From contig JACFNP010000001.1 in NCBI GenBank assembly GCA_019454835.1, positions 66,558 to 112,344 on the forward strand: a stretch of DNA of 45,787 bases, read 5' to 3'. This document shows positions 7,829 through 16,840 of this stretch, piece by piece; position 1 is the stretch's first letter; each line of letters begins with the position of its first letter. The notes below the pieces were generated by a model. That model searched no databases. It saw nothing but the letters and a program-made list of their open reading frames with translations, and was not told the origin of the DNA. Source of the stretch: Rubellimicrobium sp. Lineage in GTDB: Bacteria; Pseudomonadota; Alphaproteobacteria; Rhodobacterales; Rhodobacteraceae. The translations under genes and the position numbers were made by a program.

Positions 7829-8367
7829 GCGTCCACCTCGTTCACGCGGGCGTCGACGGCGGCGTCCACCGCCTTGTCATCCGCCGTGACACCGAAGGCC
7901 GCGACGATGGCGCGCGCGGTGTCGCGGGCAACGGCGGTCACGCTGGCCACGGCCTCGTCACGGATCGCGGCGATGGCCGTTTCGCTTTCGGCGGCGCGGG
8001 CGGCGATCTGCGCCTCGGCCTTGTCCATCTCGGCGGCGAGTTCGGCCTGGATCGCGGCGCGGGTTTCACCGGCGATGCGCCCGGCCTGCGCGCGGGCATC
8101 GGCCAGCGCCTGTTCGTAGGCGGCCTCGGCCTCGGTGGCTTTCCGGCGCAGTTCCTCGGCCCGCGTCAGGTCGCTGGTGATCGCGCCCGCGCGTTCGGCC
8201 AGCACCCCGCCGATGCGCGGCAGGGCCACGCGGATCAGGATCAGGTAGATGACGACCAGCGTCACCACCAGCCAGAAGATCTGGTTGCCGAAGGTCGAGA
8301 AGTCGAGCTGCGGCATCCCTGCCGCCTGCCCGGCGCCCTCGGCCGCTTCGGTGATTGGGTCTGCCAT
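7825..8367 (-). CDS. atpX: F0F1 ATP synthase subunit b'
   Basis: The second, diverged peripheral-stalk b-type subunit of photosynthetic and related alphaproteobacteria. It pairs with AtpF as a b/b' heterodimer. The 180-residue protein has one membrane helix ([20 protein letters not shown], about 30-49) and an extended charged helix rich in Ala, Glu and Arg. The order c - b' - b matches the atpIBEXF arrangement described for Rhodobacter. A 4-bp overlap with atpF implies translational coupling. Confidence 0.93.
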   Translation of the reverse strand: MADPITEAAEGAGQAAGMPQLDFSTFGNQIFWLVVTLVVIYLILIRVALPRIGGVLAERAGAITSDLTRAEELRRKATEAEAAYEQALADARAQAGRIAGETRAAIQAELAAEMDKAEAQIAARAAESETAIAAIRDEAVASVTAVARDTARAIVAAFGVTADDKAVDAAVDARVNEVDA

Positions 8368-8441
8368 CTTGGCCTCCGTGAGTCAGTCCTTCGATCCGGC
8401 AGGGGGCGCGATGCGGTCCCCGCCGGCGGGAAGAAGGTGGC

Positions 8442-8681
8442 TCAGACGGCGAACATCAGCAGCAGCGAGACGAGGAAGGCGAAGATGCCCAGCGCCTCGG
8501 CGAAGGCGATGCCGATGAACAGCATCGCGGTCTGCGACGCGGCGGCCGACGGGTTGCGCAGCGCACCGGCCAGATAGTTGCCGGCGACGTGGCCGATCCC
8601 GATGGCCGACACGCCCGAACCGATGGCGGCCAGACCGGCACCGATGAGCTTGCCGAGGGCTGCTGCTGCTGCGAGTTCCAT
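8442..8681 (-). CDS. atpE: F0F1 ATP synthase subunit c
   Basis: Proteolipid forming the rotor ring. The 79-residue hairpin has two membrane helices with [17 protein letters not shown] in the first, the polar loop RNPSA (42-46), and the proton-carrying carboxylate E62 in FAEALGIF. Glutamate is the usual residue in this group. The length and loop are typical. It lies between atpB and atpX; 74 bp separate it from atpX, possibly allowing separate control of the high ring stoichiometry. Confidence 0.97.
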   Translation of the reverse strand: MELAAAAALGKLIGAGLAAIGSGVSAIGIGHVAGNYLAGALRNPSAAASQTAMLFIGIAFAEALGIFAFLVSLLLMFAV

Positions 8682-8724
8682 GTGGTTTCTCCTTGATGGA
8701 ATGGCTGTGGGGTTGCGGCCTGCG

Positions 8725-9480
8725 TCAGTGGCCCGGATGCAGGGCGTCGCTGAGATAGACGCAGGTCAGGATGGTGAAGACATAGGCCTGGATCACGGCG
8801 ACCAGCACTTCGAGCGCATAGATCGTCGAGATCGCGGCGATGGGCAGGATCGACCCCAGCCCCAGCACGCCCGCGAAGCCCGCGAACACCTTGAGCACCG
8901 CGTGACCGGCCATGATGTTGCCCGCAAGACGGATCGAGTGGCTGACGGGCCGCACGAAATACGAGATCAGCTCGATCACCGCGAGGATCGGTCGCAGCAC
9001 CAGCGGCGCCGAATGGACCCAGAACAGGTTGAGGAACTTCGCCCCGTTCAGCACGAAGCCCAGCACCGTGACGCCGAGGAACACCGCCAGCGCCAGAACC
9101 GCGGTCACCGCGATATGCGAGGTGGTCGCAAAGCTCATCGGGATGAGGCCGAGAACATTCGCAAACAGGATGAACATGAAGATGGTCATGATGTAGGGGA
9201 AGAAGCGCACGCCGTCCTTGCCCGCGACATCCTCGACCATGGAATAGGTGAAGCCGTAGACCAGCTCGGCCATCGACTGCACCCGCCCCGGCACCACCGC
9301 GCGCTGGCGGGTGCCCCAGACCAGCAGCAGCGACATGGCAAGGATCGCCAGCGCCATCCACAGGGTCACGTTGGTGATGGTGTAGAAGGAAACCGTGTCG
9401 CCGCCGAACAGCGGCTTCACCACGAACTGGTCCATCGGGTGGATCTGCAGCCCGCTCGGGCCCCCTGTGGCGTCGGCCAT
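8725..9480 (-). CDS. atpB: F0F1 ATP synthase subunit a
   Basis: The stator channel subunit that conducts protons to the c-ring. The 251-residue protein has five to six predicted membrane helices. The essential arginine lies in [14 protein letters not shown] (R184). The end of the gene ([18 protein letters not shown]) is typical for alphaproteobacteria. It starts two bases after the atpI stop codon and is followed by atpE. Confidence 0.97.
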   Translation of the reverse strand: MADATGGPSGLQIHPMDQFVVKPLFGGDTVSFYTITNVTLWMALAILAMSLLLVWGTRQRAVVPGRVQSMAELVYGFTYSMVEDVAGKDGVRFFPYIMTIFMFILFANVLGLIPMSFATTSHIAVTAVLALAVFLGVTVLGFVLNGAKFLNLFWVHSAPLVLRPILAVIELISYFVRPVSHSIRLAGNIMAGHAVLKVFAGFAGVLGLGSILPIAAISTIYALEVLVAVIQAYVFTILTCVYLSDALHPGH

Positions 9481-9482
9481 CT

Positions 9483-9812
9483 CTACCCCTCGTCCTTCGT
9501 CTCGCCGCCCTCGCGCGCGGCGCGGGCCTGAAATTCCGCTGCCGAGCGCAGCATGACCCTGACACCGGCGGCAAAGCCGAGCAGGGTGAAGATCACCATC
9601 AGCACCGGCAACGTGCCGAACAGGCTGTCCAGCCCGTAGCCGATGGCGAACCCGACCAGAAGCCCCGAGACCAGCTCGATCACCATGCGCCAGCCCAGTT
9701 CGGCCTGACGGTGCGATGCCTGGCCCCTGGGCGGCCCTTCCTCGTTCCGGCGCAGCTCTTGCAGCCGCTGGTCCAGCGCGCGCAGGCGCGCGCCTTCGTC
9801 CGGTTCAGGCAT
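9483..9812 (-). CDS. atpI: ATP synthase assembly protein I
   Basis: A 109-residue protein with a charged N-terminal 40 residues and two membrane helices ([18 protein letters not shown] and [20 protein letters not shown]). AtpI/Gct-family proteins help assemble the c-ring or import Mg2+ in other bacteria. It is the first gene of the F0 operon on the minus strand, two bases from atpB. Confidence 0.92.
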   Translation of the reverse strand: MPEPDEGARLRALDQRLQELRRNEEGPPRGQASHRQAELGWRMVIELVSGLLVGFAIGYGLDSLFGTLPVLMVIFTLLGFAAGVRVMLRSAAEFQARAAREGGETKDEG

Positions 9813-9958
9813 GAAAGGCCCCTCGGATCACTCGCGGTGCTTCTAGGGGTCACACGGGCGTGAGTCAAGCCGGGCGCAGAACCGCGCAAGCCATTGATAT
9901 GCAGGCATGATATGCGCGGCAGATGCGCCGGTTGCCGCGCCGCCCGCGCGGGGTATAT

Positions 9959-9974
9959 TCAACCATCCGGTTGA
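9959..9974 (+). promoter_or_regulatory. Inverted-repeat operator upstream of arsR-type gene
   Basis: TCAACC-ATCC-GGTTGA is a 6-bp-arm inverted repeat directly after a TATATT box (9954-9959) and 20 bp before the gene start. CAACC-N4-GGTTG repeats are the type expected for SdpR/ArsR-family autorepressors, so this is a candidate operator. Confidence 0.55.
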
Positions 9975-9993
9975 GCGATCAGGGACGGATGCG

Positions 9994-10329
9994 ATGGCCG
10001 ACAGGCTCGATCAGGTCTTTGCCGCCCTCGCCGATCCGACGCGGCGGGCGATCCTGACCATGCTGCTCGAGGACGACATGGCGGTCACCGACGTGGCCCA
10101 GCCGTTTGCAATCTCGCTGGCCGCCGTCTCGCGCCATCTGCAGGTGCTGGCCGCCGCCGGGCTGATCTCGCAGGAACAGCGCGGGCGGGTGAAATGGTGC
10201 AAGCTCGAACCCGACGCCCTGCGCGAGGCCAGCGTCTGGATGCAGGCGTTCGGCATGATGGGGCCGCTCGATCTGGATGCGTTCGAGCGGTTTCTCGATA
10301 CGGAACTGGGGGCCGGGGCAGATGACTAG
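9994..10329 (+). CDS. ArsR/SmtB-family winged-helix regulator
   Basis: A 111-residue DNA-binding protein. The winged helix starts at once (LDQVFAALADPTRRAILTML) and includes the recognition helix ISLAAVSRHLQVLAAAGLI and the wing EQRGRVKWCKL. The cysteine in the wing is isolated, and no paired metal-binding cysteines are visible, so this resembles the metal-independent SdpR/PhlR-type subgroup often paired with SRPBCC-domain genes. No such partner is next to it. Downstream, its stop overlaps the convergent LysR gene by four bases. It is probably autorepressed at the inverted repeat just upstream. Confidence 0.88.
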   Translation: MADRLDQVFAALADPTRRAILTMLLEDDMAVTDVAQPFAISLAAVSRHLQVLAAAGLISQEQRGRVKWCKLEPDALREASVWMQAFGMMGPLDLDAFERFLDTELGAGADD

Positions 10330-11204
10330 CGCGGCCAGTCGCGCGCGCGGTCCTTCAGATAGGCGGTGAAGGCGCGCACCTTGGTGGTGCGGTGCAGGTC
10401 GACATGGGTGACCAGCCACAGCGGCGTTTCCCATTCCGGGCGGGCGGGCGCGACCTCGTGCAGGTCGTCGCGCGCCGCGACGTTCCAGCGTGGCATGAAG
10501 CCGATGCCCGCGCCCGCCAGGATCGCGTCGCGCAGGCCCTGCACCTCGGCGGTGCGGAAGATGATGCGCTCGCGCGGGACCAGATCGGCCAGCCAGCGGT
10601 TGAACGGCGAGCGGCTGGTGGTCTCGTCGTCGCTGACGAACCAGTGGCGGGCCAGATCGGCGGCGCCTTCGGGCAGGCCGTGGCGGGCGACATAGGCGGC
10701 GGATGCCACCAGCGCCATGCCCTGCGTGCCCAGCGGCTGCACGACGTTGTCGGGCTGCTCGGGGCTGGCGCCGGTGCGGATCGCGACATGGGCCTCGCCG
10801 TATTCGAGGCGGAACAGCCGGGTTCCCGTCAGGTAGCGGACGACGAGGCCGGGGTTCTCGCGCTGGAAATCGATGAGAATCGGCGTGAGCAGCGGCGAGA
10901 GTTCGGCCAGCGAGGTCACGACCAGCTCGCCGGTCACCCCGTCGCCCCGGCCCCGGATACGGCCGAAAAGCTGGGTGAACTGGTCGTCGGTGACCTGCGC
11001 CACCTGCAACAGGTCGCGCCCGGCCTCGGTCGCGGTATAGCCGCGCGCATGGCGCTGGAACAGCTTGACCCCCAGCCGCGATTCCAGCGCATCGACATGG
11101 CGGATGACGGTCGCATGATGGACGCCCAAGGCATCGGCGGCGCCCGAAACCGTGCCGAGGCGCGCGACCTGATAGGCGGTGCGGATTTCGTCCCAGTTGT
11201 CCAT
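10326..11204 (-). CDS. LysR-family transcriptional regulator
   Basis: A 292-residue LysR-type regulator. The N-terminal winged helix (AYQVARLGTVSGAADALGVHHATVIRHVDAL) is followed by an effector-binding domain of periplasmic-binding fold that shows GELVVTSLAELSPLLTPIL and GAGIGFMPRW. The His-His-Ala-Thr recognition helix places it in a subgroup that differs from the usual QPALS helix. The target is unknown: no divergent metabolic gene is adjacent, and its promoter region abuts a repeat copy and a glycosyltransferase on the same strand. Confidence 0.9.
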   Translation of the reverse strand: MDNWDEIRTAYQVARLGTVSGAADALGVHHATVIRHVDALESRLGVKLFQRHARGYTATEAGRDLLQVAQVTDDQFTQLFGRIRGRGDGVTGELVVTSLAELSPLLTPILIDFQRENPGLVVRYLTGTRLFRLEYGEAHVAIRTGASPEQPDNVVQPLGTQGMALVASAAYVARHGLPEGAADLARHWFVSDDETTSRSPFNRWLADLVPRERIIFRTAEVQGLRDAILAGAGIGFMPRWNVAARDDLHEVAPARPEWETPLWLVTHVDLHRTTKVRAFTAYLKDRARDWPR

Positions 11205-11347
11205 GCGTCCCTCCGCCGCCCAGAGATACAGGCGCCACGGGCGGGCGCAAGCCGACGCGGCACGCCGGGGCAGGCAGGCAACGGGATCGGGTTGCTTCGG
11301 CTTCGCCTTGCAGGTGACGGTGAGTGTGAGCGCGCCCCCTGTTCTTT

Positions 11348-11435
11348 GTCATTGCGAGGAGCCGAAGGCGACGAAGCAACCCCGATGCCGTGTGTGAGCG
11401 GTCGGGGTTGCTTCGGCTTGCGCCTCGCAATGACG
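11348..11435. repeat. Palindromic repeat copy (type A core)
   Basis: Left arm GTCATTGCGAGGAGCCGAAG, core GCAACCCCGA/TCGGGGTTGC, right arm CGCCTCGCAATGACG. It lies between the LysR gene and the glycosyltransferase. Loop TGTGTGAGCGG is shared with the copies at 34513 and 45137. Confidence 0.87.
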
Positions 11436-11483
11436 GTTGAAATCGCCACCCGCAATGACCCCACGCGCAAGCACAGGCCGCGC

Positions 11484-12260
11484 CTAGCCACGCTCTTGCG
11501 CCACCGCAAAACGGGCCACCGGGTCGGTCTCGTCCACGCCCTGCCACTCTCCGGCCAGCGCCTCGCGTTCCGCCGCGACCAGTTCCGCCACCGCGCGCAG
11601 GCGCGGCCCCTTCGGGCGATAGCCCGCATCCATGTGATCCATGAGCCGGTGCGAATGGATGATCGCCGGGCGCACATCCCACGGCTCCCAGGCGTCCAGC
11701 AGCGTCAGGCGGCGCAGGTTGAACTCGGGCGGCAGGACGTAGAAGCGCAGGTCCGATTCCCAGAGCATGTCCTTCAGGATCGGCTGGTCGCGCCGCGCCC
11801 CGGTGGCGTGGAAGCGCCGTTCCCATTCGGCCAGGAACGCCAGCATCGCCGCGCTGCGCCGATACAGGAACACGCCCGAATTGAGCTGCGGAAAGGCGTA
11901 GGGCGTGGCCACCGCCCCCTCGCGGATCAGGGCCGAGGCGCGCCGCATGTCGTGGGCCAGCGCGCAGTCGAACCGTTCCAGCACGTCGAACAGATCGCCG
12001 ATGGGGCCGACGACCAGCGTGTCGGCATCCAGAAACAGCGTGCGCTCGAAGCGGGTCTCCTGCATCGCGGTCAGCTTGGCGCGCGGGCCGGGCCGGGACA
12101 GCGGATGGATGCGGTCGAACAGGCCCGCAGGCACGGGGTCGTCGGTGAAGATGTCGACGGGCAATCCCGGCTGATGCCTGCGCAGGCCTTGCGCCGAGGC
12201 GCAGGCGAGATCGACGTAATCCGCCCCGCTTGCCACATAGATCACGCCCGATGTCGCCAT
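11484..12260 (-). CDS. Putative glycosyltransferase (nucleotide-diphospho-sugar transferase fold)
   Basis: A 258-residue GT-A-fold protein. The strand and metal motif TLFLDADTLVVGP carries the DxD needed for the nucleotide-sugar metal ion. An acceptor-side motif, FPQLNSGVFLYRRS, resembles those of GT8-like and related transferases. The donor and acceptor are unknown. No membrane segment is visible, so it should be cytoplasmic. The ATG at 12260 is preceded by GGAGG with five-base spacing; the upstream in-frame extension lacks such a site. It is not in an obvious polysaccharide cluster, although manC lies about 10 kb away. Confidence 0.75.
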   Translation of the reverse strand: MATSGVIYVASGADYVDLACASAQGLRRHQPGLPVDIFTDDPVPAGLFDRIHPLSRPGPRAKLTAMQETRFERTLFLDADTLVVGPIGDLFDVLERFDCALAHDMRRASALIREGAVATPYAFPQLNSGVFLYRRSAAMLAFLAEWERRFHATGARRDQPILKDMLWESDLRFYVLPPEFNLRRLTLLDAWEPWDVRPAIIHSHRLMDHMDAGYRPKGPRLRAVAELVAAEREALAGEWQGVDETDPVARFAVAQERG

Positions 12261-12381
12261 TGCCGCCTCCGCCGCCACGGATGCGACGCTGGCAAGAGGC
12301 GCGCGCCAAGGCAAGACCTTGTCACCGCGCGCGAAAGGGGTCACGTTTGCCGCGCCGCCGCAGCGCTACCGAAGGCCCGCA

Positions 12382-12771
12382 ATGTCCGCCGAACTGACCG
12401 TCCTCGTCCTCGCCGCCGTCCTGATGATCGTGCAGATGGCCCTGCCGTCGATGCTGGGGCGCGACCAGATGCCGCCGGGCTGGGCCGCCTCGCCGCGCGA
12501 CGAACCCGTGGCCCTTGCCGGACGCGCGGGCCGTGCCGAACGCGCCTGGCGCAACCTGATCGAGGCGCTGCCGCTGTTCATCATCGCCGTGGTCGCGCTG
12601 ACCGTCGCCGACCGGGGCACCGGGCTGACGGCGCTCCTTGCCTGGGTCTGGCTTGCCGCGCGGGTGCTCTATGTTCCGGCCTATATCCTCGGCCTCTCGC
12701 CCTGGCGCTCGGCGATCTGGGGGGTGGGCTTCCTCGCCAATCTCGTCATGCTGGGCACCGCCCTGATCTGA
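12382..12771 (+). CDS. MAPEG-family membrane protein
   Basis: A 129-residue integral membrane protein with about four helices. [18 protein letters not shown] is the MAPEG hallmark (the ERA..N..E pattern of glutathione-binding microsomal transferases), and the C-terminal helices are [17 protein letters not shown] and onward. Bacterial members are mostly uncharacterised; some conjugate glutathione. The substrate is unknown. It is monocistronic, followed by a repeat element and lpd. Confidence 0.85.
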   Translation: MSAELTVLVLAAVLMIVQMALPSMLGRDQMPPGWAASPRDEPVALAGRAGRAERAWRNLIEALPLFIIAVVALTVADRGTGLTALLAWVWLAARVLYVPAYILGLSPWRSAIWGVGFLANLVMLGTALI

Positions 12772-12790
12772 ACCCCGATCCGATCTTCAA

Positions 12791-12857
12791 CCTTGCACAA
12801 ATACTCTCGGGGGGGTCGCCCGCAGGGCGACGGGGGCAGACGGCCCCCCTCCCCCGC
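12791..12857 (+). repeat. TTGCACAAATACTC element with GC-rich tail
   Basis: CCTTGCACAAATACTC is followed by a run of seven G, a GTCGCCC/GGGCGAC hairpin and a GGGGGC...GCCCCCC pairing. The same order of elements recurs at 40729-40789 next to clpB. It lies between the MAPEG gene and lpd; a structured or terminator-like role is possible, but there is no T-run. Confidence 0.55.
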
Positions 12858-12877
12858 CGCACAAGGAGCCGCAACTC

Positions 12878-14263
12878 ATGGCAGACTTCGATCTCATCAT
12901 CATCGGCGCCGGTCCCGGCGGCTATGTCTGCGCGATCCGCGCCGCGCAACTGGGCCTGAAGGTCGCCGTCGCCGAGGGGCGCGAGACGCTGGGCGGCACC
13001 TGTCTCAACGTCGGCTGCATCCCCTCGAAGGCGCTGCTGCACGCGACCCATTCGCTGCACGAGGCCGAGGTGAACTTCGAGAAGATGGGCCTGACCGCCA
13101 AAACGAAAGTCGACTGGGCGAAAATGCTGTCCTACAAGGACGAGGTGATCGGCCAGAACACCGGCGGGATCGAATTCCTGTTCAAGAAGAACAAGGTCAC
13201 CTGGCTGAAGGGCTGGGCCACCATCACCGCCCCCGGCGAGGTGAAGGTGGGCGACGATACCCACACGGCGAAATCCGTGGTCATCGCCTCGGGCTCGGAA
13301 CCCTCGCCGCTGCCCGGTGTCGCGGTCGATGAAAAGGTGATCGTCACCTCGACCGACGCGCTGGCGCTGCCGAAGGTGCCGAAGGAAATGGCCGTGATCG
13401 GCGCGGGGGTGATCGGGCTGGAACTCGGCTCGGTCTATGCGCGGCTCGGGGTCAGGGTCACCGTGGTCGAATATCTCGACGCCATCACGCCGGGCATGGA
13501 TGCCGAGGTCGCGCGCACGCTGCAACGCTATCTCAAGCGGCAGGGGATCGACTTCGTGCTCGGCGCCGCCGTGCAGGGCGCGGCGGTCAAGGGCGGCAAG
13601 GCCACGCTGTCCTACAAGCTGAAGAAGGACGGCAGCGAGCATGACCTGACCGCCGATTGCGTCCTCGTCGCCACCGGACGGCGGCCCTATACGCAGGGCG
13701 TGGTCGACGCCGCGCTGACCCTCGCGCTGACGAAGCGCGGCCAGATCGAGACCGACGCTCGCTTCCAGACCAGCATCCCCGGCGTCTACGCGATCGGCGA
13801 CGTGCGCGAGGGCGCGATGCTTGCCCACAAGGCCGAGGATGAAGGCGTGGCGCTGGCCGAGATGCTGGCCGGGAAGGCCGGGCATGTGGATTACGACCTG
13901 ATCCCCTCGGTCATCTACACCACCCCCGAGGTGGCGAGCGTCGGCCGCACCGAGGAACAGCTCAAGGCCGAGGGCCGGGCCTACAGGGCGGGCAAGTTCA
14001 ACTTCATGGGCAACGGCCGCGCCAAGGCGATGTTCGCGGGCGACGGCTTCGTGAAGCTGCTGGTGGACAAGGAGACCGACCGCATCCTCGGCTGCCACAT
14101 CATCGGCCCCTCGGCGGGCGAGCTGATCCACGAAATCTGCGTGGCGATGGAATTCGGCGCCTCGGCCGAGGACATCGCCCGCACCTGCCACGCCCACCCG
14201 ACCCTGTCCGAAGCCGTGCGCGAGGCCGCGCTGGCCTGCGGGGATGGTGCGATCCATTCGTGA
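12878..14263 (+). CDS. lpd: Dihydrolipoyl dehydrogenase (E3)
   Basis: A flavoprotein that reoxidises dihydrolipoamide in 2-oxo-acid dehydrogenase complexes. The 461-residue protein has the FAD fold [17 protein letters not shown] (10-26), the redox disulfide [11 protein letters not shown] (C42/C47), the NAD-binding fold [19 protein letters not shown], and the C-terminal catalytic pair in [17 protein letters not shown] precedes the ATG. The E1 and E2 genes are not adjacent, so this copy may serve the 2-oxoglutarate complex, whose genes often end in lpd, with upstream genes displaced, or serve several complexes. Which complex is inferred only. Confidence 0.96.
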   Translation: MADFDLIIIGAGPGGYVCAIRAAQLGLKVAVAEGRETLGGTCLNVGCIPSKALLHATHSLHEAEVNFEKMGLTAKTKVDWAKMLSYKDEVIGQNTGGIEFLFKKNKVTWLKGWATITAPGEVKVGDDTHTAKSVVIASGSEPSPLPGVAVDEKVIVTSTDALALPKVPKEMAVIGAGVIGLELGSVYARLGVRVTVVEYLDAITPGMDAEVARTLQRYLKRQGIDFVLGAAVQGAAVKGGKATLSYKLKKDGSEHDLTADCVLVATGRRPYTQGVVDAALTLALTKRGQIETDARFQTSIPGVYAIGDVREGAMLAHKAEDEGVALAEMLAGKAGHVDYDLIPSVIYTTPEVASVGRTEEQLKAEGRAYRAGKFNFMGNGRAKAMFAGDGFVKLLVDKETDRILGCHIIGPSAGELIHEICVAMEFGASAEDIARTCHAHPTLSEAVREAALACGDGAIHS

Positions 14264-14278
14264 GGGGGCACGGTGCCC

Positions 14279-14368
14279 CGTCATTGCGAGGCAAAGCCGA
14301 AGCAACCCCGACCGCTTGCACAATGCCGTCGGGGTTGCTTCGTCGGCTTTCGCCTCCTCGCAATGACG
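14279..14368. repeat. Palindromic repeat copy (type A core)
   Basis: Outer arms CGTCATTGCGAGG and CCTCGCAATGACG, core GCAACCCCGA/TCGGGGTTGC. It is 15 bp after lpd and 13 bp before the convergent end of the FGGY kinase gene. Confidence 0.88.
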
Positions 14369-14381
14369 GGGGTGCGGCCCC

Positions 14382-15836
14382 CTACCCGGCCAGCGCCGCG
14401 TTGATGACCCGCACCTGCGCGTAAAGCTCGCGCCAGATCGCGAAGCGGCGTTCGGCCAGTGCCATACCCGCCGGGTCCGGCTCGAACATCCGCTCGACCG
14501 GCACCAGCGCCGCCGCGGCCTGGGCAAGGTCGGGGATCAGCCCCGCCGCCACGCCCGCCATCACCGTTGCGCCCACGGCGCCCGCGTCCCGTGCCTCCAT
14601 GCGCAGGAAGGGGCGCGCGAAGGCATCGGCGCGCATCTGGCACCAGCGGTCCGACGCGGTGCCGCCGCCGCCGCCCTGCACCACGTCCGAACGCATCCCG
14701 CCGGATCGTTCCAGCACGTCAAGCGCAAGCCGCGCCGAGAACACCACGCCCTCCATCACCGCCAGCACCAGTTCCGCCGCGCCGTGCTGCGCGGTCAGCC
14801 CGGCGAAGGTCCCGCGCGCCTGCGTGTCCCACAAAGGCGCGCGCTCGCCCGCCAGATGCGGCAGGAACAGCGGGCTGCCCGCGCGCAGCGGCAGGTCTTC
14901 GGCCAGCGCCGCCGCATCCGCGACGCCGTGCCCGGTCAGCCGCGCCACCCAGTCGAGCGCCGCGCCCCCCGCCGCCGTCGGCCCGGCGTGCAGCGTGATG
15001 CCGCGCCACGGCGCGAAGGTGATCGCCCCTGGCGTGTTGTTGCGGGTGGACGAGATCAGCCCCAGCACTTCCGACGTACCCGACAGGTCCATCGTCTGCC
15101 CCTCGCGCGCCACGCCGACGCCGAACATCGAGGCCCAGGCATCCATCGTCCCCACTGCCACCGGCACGCCCGCAAAGGGCAGCCCGGCCCGCACCGGCCC
15201 GGCCACCTCCAGCGGATCGGCCAGCACCGGCAGCAGGTCGCGCGCGCCGGGCACCAGCGCCAGCACCGCATCCGCATAGGCCAGATCGGTGCCCACCAGC
15301 CCGACCGAGGCCACCGGATCGGCCACGACCCGCCCGGTCAGCCGCGCGATCACCCAGTCCTTCGGCGCCATGACATGGGCGGTTCGTGCCCGGACCCCCG
15401 CCTCATGCGCCGCCATCCACGCCATCCGCGCAAGGGCATGGCTGGCATCGACCGGCATCGGCGCACCCAGCGCGGCGATCTTTTCCTCCTCCGTCAGCCG
15501 CGCGTCCAGCGCCGCCGCCTCGGCGCCTGCGCGGGTGTCCTGCCAGATGATCGCCGGGGCCAGCGGCGCAAGGTCGGCGCCCGCGAAAACATGGCTGTTC
15601 ACCTGGCTGGTGACGCCGATGGCGGCGACCCTGTCCGCCGCCGGGTGGCGCGCGAAATCGTCCAGCGCCGCGCGGACATGCGCCCACCAGTCGCCGGGGT
15701 CCTGTTCGGCCCAGCCCGGATGCGGGCGCGACAGCGGATAGGACGCGCGGTATTCGGCCAGCCGCGCGCCGGTTGCGTCCGTCATCACCGCCTTCAGCGC
15801 GGTGGTGCCGATGTCGATGCCGATGAGCGCGCGCAT
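14382..15836 (-). CDS. FGGY-family carbohydrate kinase, xylulokinase-like
   Basis: A 484-residue sugar kinase of the FGGY family. It shows the N-terminal phosphate-1 motif GIDIGTTALKAVMTD, the substrate-domain sequence IIWQDTRAGAEA, the catalytic aspartate region GTMDAWASMFG, and the C-terminal adenosine-binding segment VVQGGGGGTASDRWCQM. The length fits xylulokinase, though the VTSQVNSHVF segment is less typical, so another ketopentose or polyol is possible. It is divergently transcribed from a sugar ABC importer across 86 bp, which suggests that the kinase phosphorylates the imported sugar or its ketose product. No isomerase, dehydrogenase or local regulator is present. Confidence 0.88.
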   Translation of the reverse strand: MRALIGIDIGTTALKAVMTDATGARLAEYRASYPLSRPHPGWAEQDPGDWWAHVRAALDDFARHPAADRVAAIGVTSQVNSHVFAGADLAPLAPAIIWQDTRAGAEAAALDARLTEEEKIAALGAPMPVDASHALARMAWMAAHEAGVRARTAHVMAPKDWVIARLTGRVVADPVASVGLVGTDLAYADAVLALVPGARDLLPVLADPLEVAGPVRAGLPFAGVPVAVGTMDAWASMFGVGVAREGQTMDLSGTSEVLGLISSTRNNTPGAITFAPWRGITLHAGPTAAGGAALDWVARLTGHGVADAAALAEDLPLRAGSPLFLPHLAGERAPLWDTQARGTFAGLTAQHGAAELVLAVMEGVVFSARLALDVLERSGGMRSDVVQGGGGGTASDRWCQMRADAFARPFLRMEARDAGAVGATVMAGVAAGLIPDLAQAAAALVPVERMFEPDPAGMALAERRFAIWRELYAQVRVINAALAG

Positions 15837-15922
15837 GGGCGGCCTCCGCTGCTTTACAGTCATGCTCTGCCCTGCCAATCATCCTGCGATCAAGAGCCGA
15901 ACGCCATTCCCGAGGGGGGACC

Positions 15923-16831
15923 ATGCACAGACTGCTTCTTTCCACCGCCGCCACGCTGACCCTTGCCCTGCCTGCCTTTGCGCAGGACGTGGCCGTCATC
16001 ACGCCCTATCTCGCCCAGCCGGGCACGCAGTTCTACGTCGATGCGTTTTCCGAGCGCGCCGACGCGCTGGGCTGGGATGTGAATGTCGTCGATACCGCCG
16101 GTGACGTGGCCGCCGTCATCAGCCGGATCGAGGATGCGGTGACGCAGGGTGTCGATGCCATCGTCATCAACGTCGATCCCGCACAGGTCGGCGCCGGGCT
16201 GCAGGTGGCGGCGGACGCCGGGATTCCGGTGGTCGGCATGGATGCGGGCAGCGATCCGCTGCTCGCGGTCAACGTCACCTCGGACGGGGTGGAAATGGCC
16301 GCCGAGACCGCGAATTTCGTCATCGACGCCATCGGCGGCGCGGGCAATGTGGTGATGTTCACCTTCGACCCGTTCCCGCCGGTGCAGATCAGGGGCGCCG
16401 AGGCCGACCGCATCTTTGCCGAACATGACGGCATCACCGTGATCGACCGCATCACCCCCGACGTATCGGACGGCGGCATCGCCGATTCGCGCGCGCAGAT
16501 GGAGGCGGTGCTGGCCGCCAACCCCGATGCCGGTTCGATCAATGCCGTCTGGGCCGCCTGGGACCAGCCTGCGCTGGGCGCGTTGCAGGCGATCGAGGCC
16601 GCAGGCCGCGAGGGCGAGGGCATCGTCATCACCGGCATCGACGCCAATCCGCAGGCACGGGACGAGGTGGCGAAGGGCGGCAACTTCAAGGCCACCGTCG
16701 CGCAGGATTTCGCCGGGATCGGCGCGGCGGCGGCGGATGCGGTGGCGACCCTGCTGGACGGCGGCAGCTTCGATTCGGACGCGATCTTCGTGCCGACCGT
16801 GCTGATCACCGCCGACAACGCGGCGGAGTGA
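15923..16831 (+). CDS. Sugar ABC transporter periplasmic binding protein
   Basis: A 302-residue type I periplasmic binding protein (ribose/xylose/galactose class). It has a cleavable signal peptide ending about residue 21 (LPAFA-QD). The mature domain begins VAVITPYLAQPG and contains DAIVINVDPAQVGAGL and VVGMDAGSDPLLAVNVTSDG, the usual ligand-cleft strands. It is the first gene of the importer operon, with GAGGGGG before the ATG. Ligand: a pentose, hexose or polyol is likely from family and neighbour kinase; the exact sugar is not readable. Confidence 0.92.
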   Translation: MHRLLLSTAATLTLALPAFAQDVAVITPYLAQPGTQFYVDAFSERADALGWDVNVVDTAGDVAAVISRIEDAVTQGVDAIVINVDPAQVGAGLQVAADAGIPVVGMDAGSDPLLAVNVTSDGVEMAAETANFVIDAIGGAGNVVMFTFDPFPPVQIRGAEADRIFAEHDGITVIDRITPDVSDGGIADSRAQMEAVLAANPDAGSINAVWAAWDQPALGALQAIEAAGREGEGIVITGIDANPQARDEVAKGGNFKATVAQDFAGIGAAAADAVATLLDGGSFDSDAIFVPTVLITADNAAE

Positions 16832-16840
16832 AGCGGCGCG

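Noticed and set aside
9994-10329. Metal-sensing arsenic repressor
   Set aside because: The protein lacks paired cysteines or the alpha-5 His/Asp site, and no arsenic resistance gene is adjacent.
10392-12959. A plus-strand open frame of 855 codons
   Set aside because: Antisense to the LysR and glycosyltransferase genes and overlapping MAPEG and lpd; no domain recognisable and composition is shadow-like.
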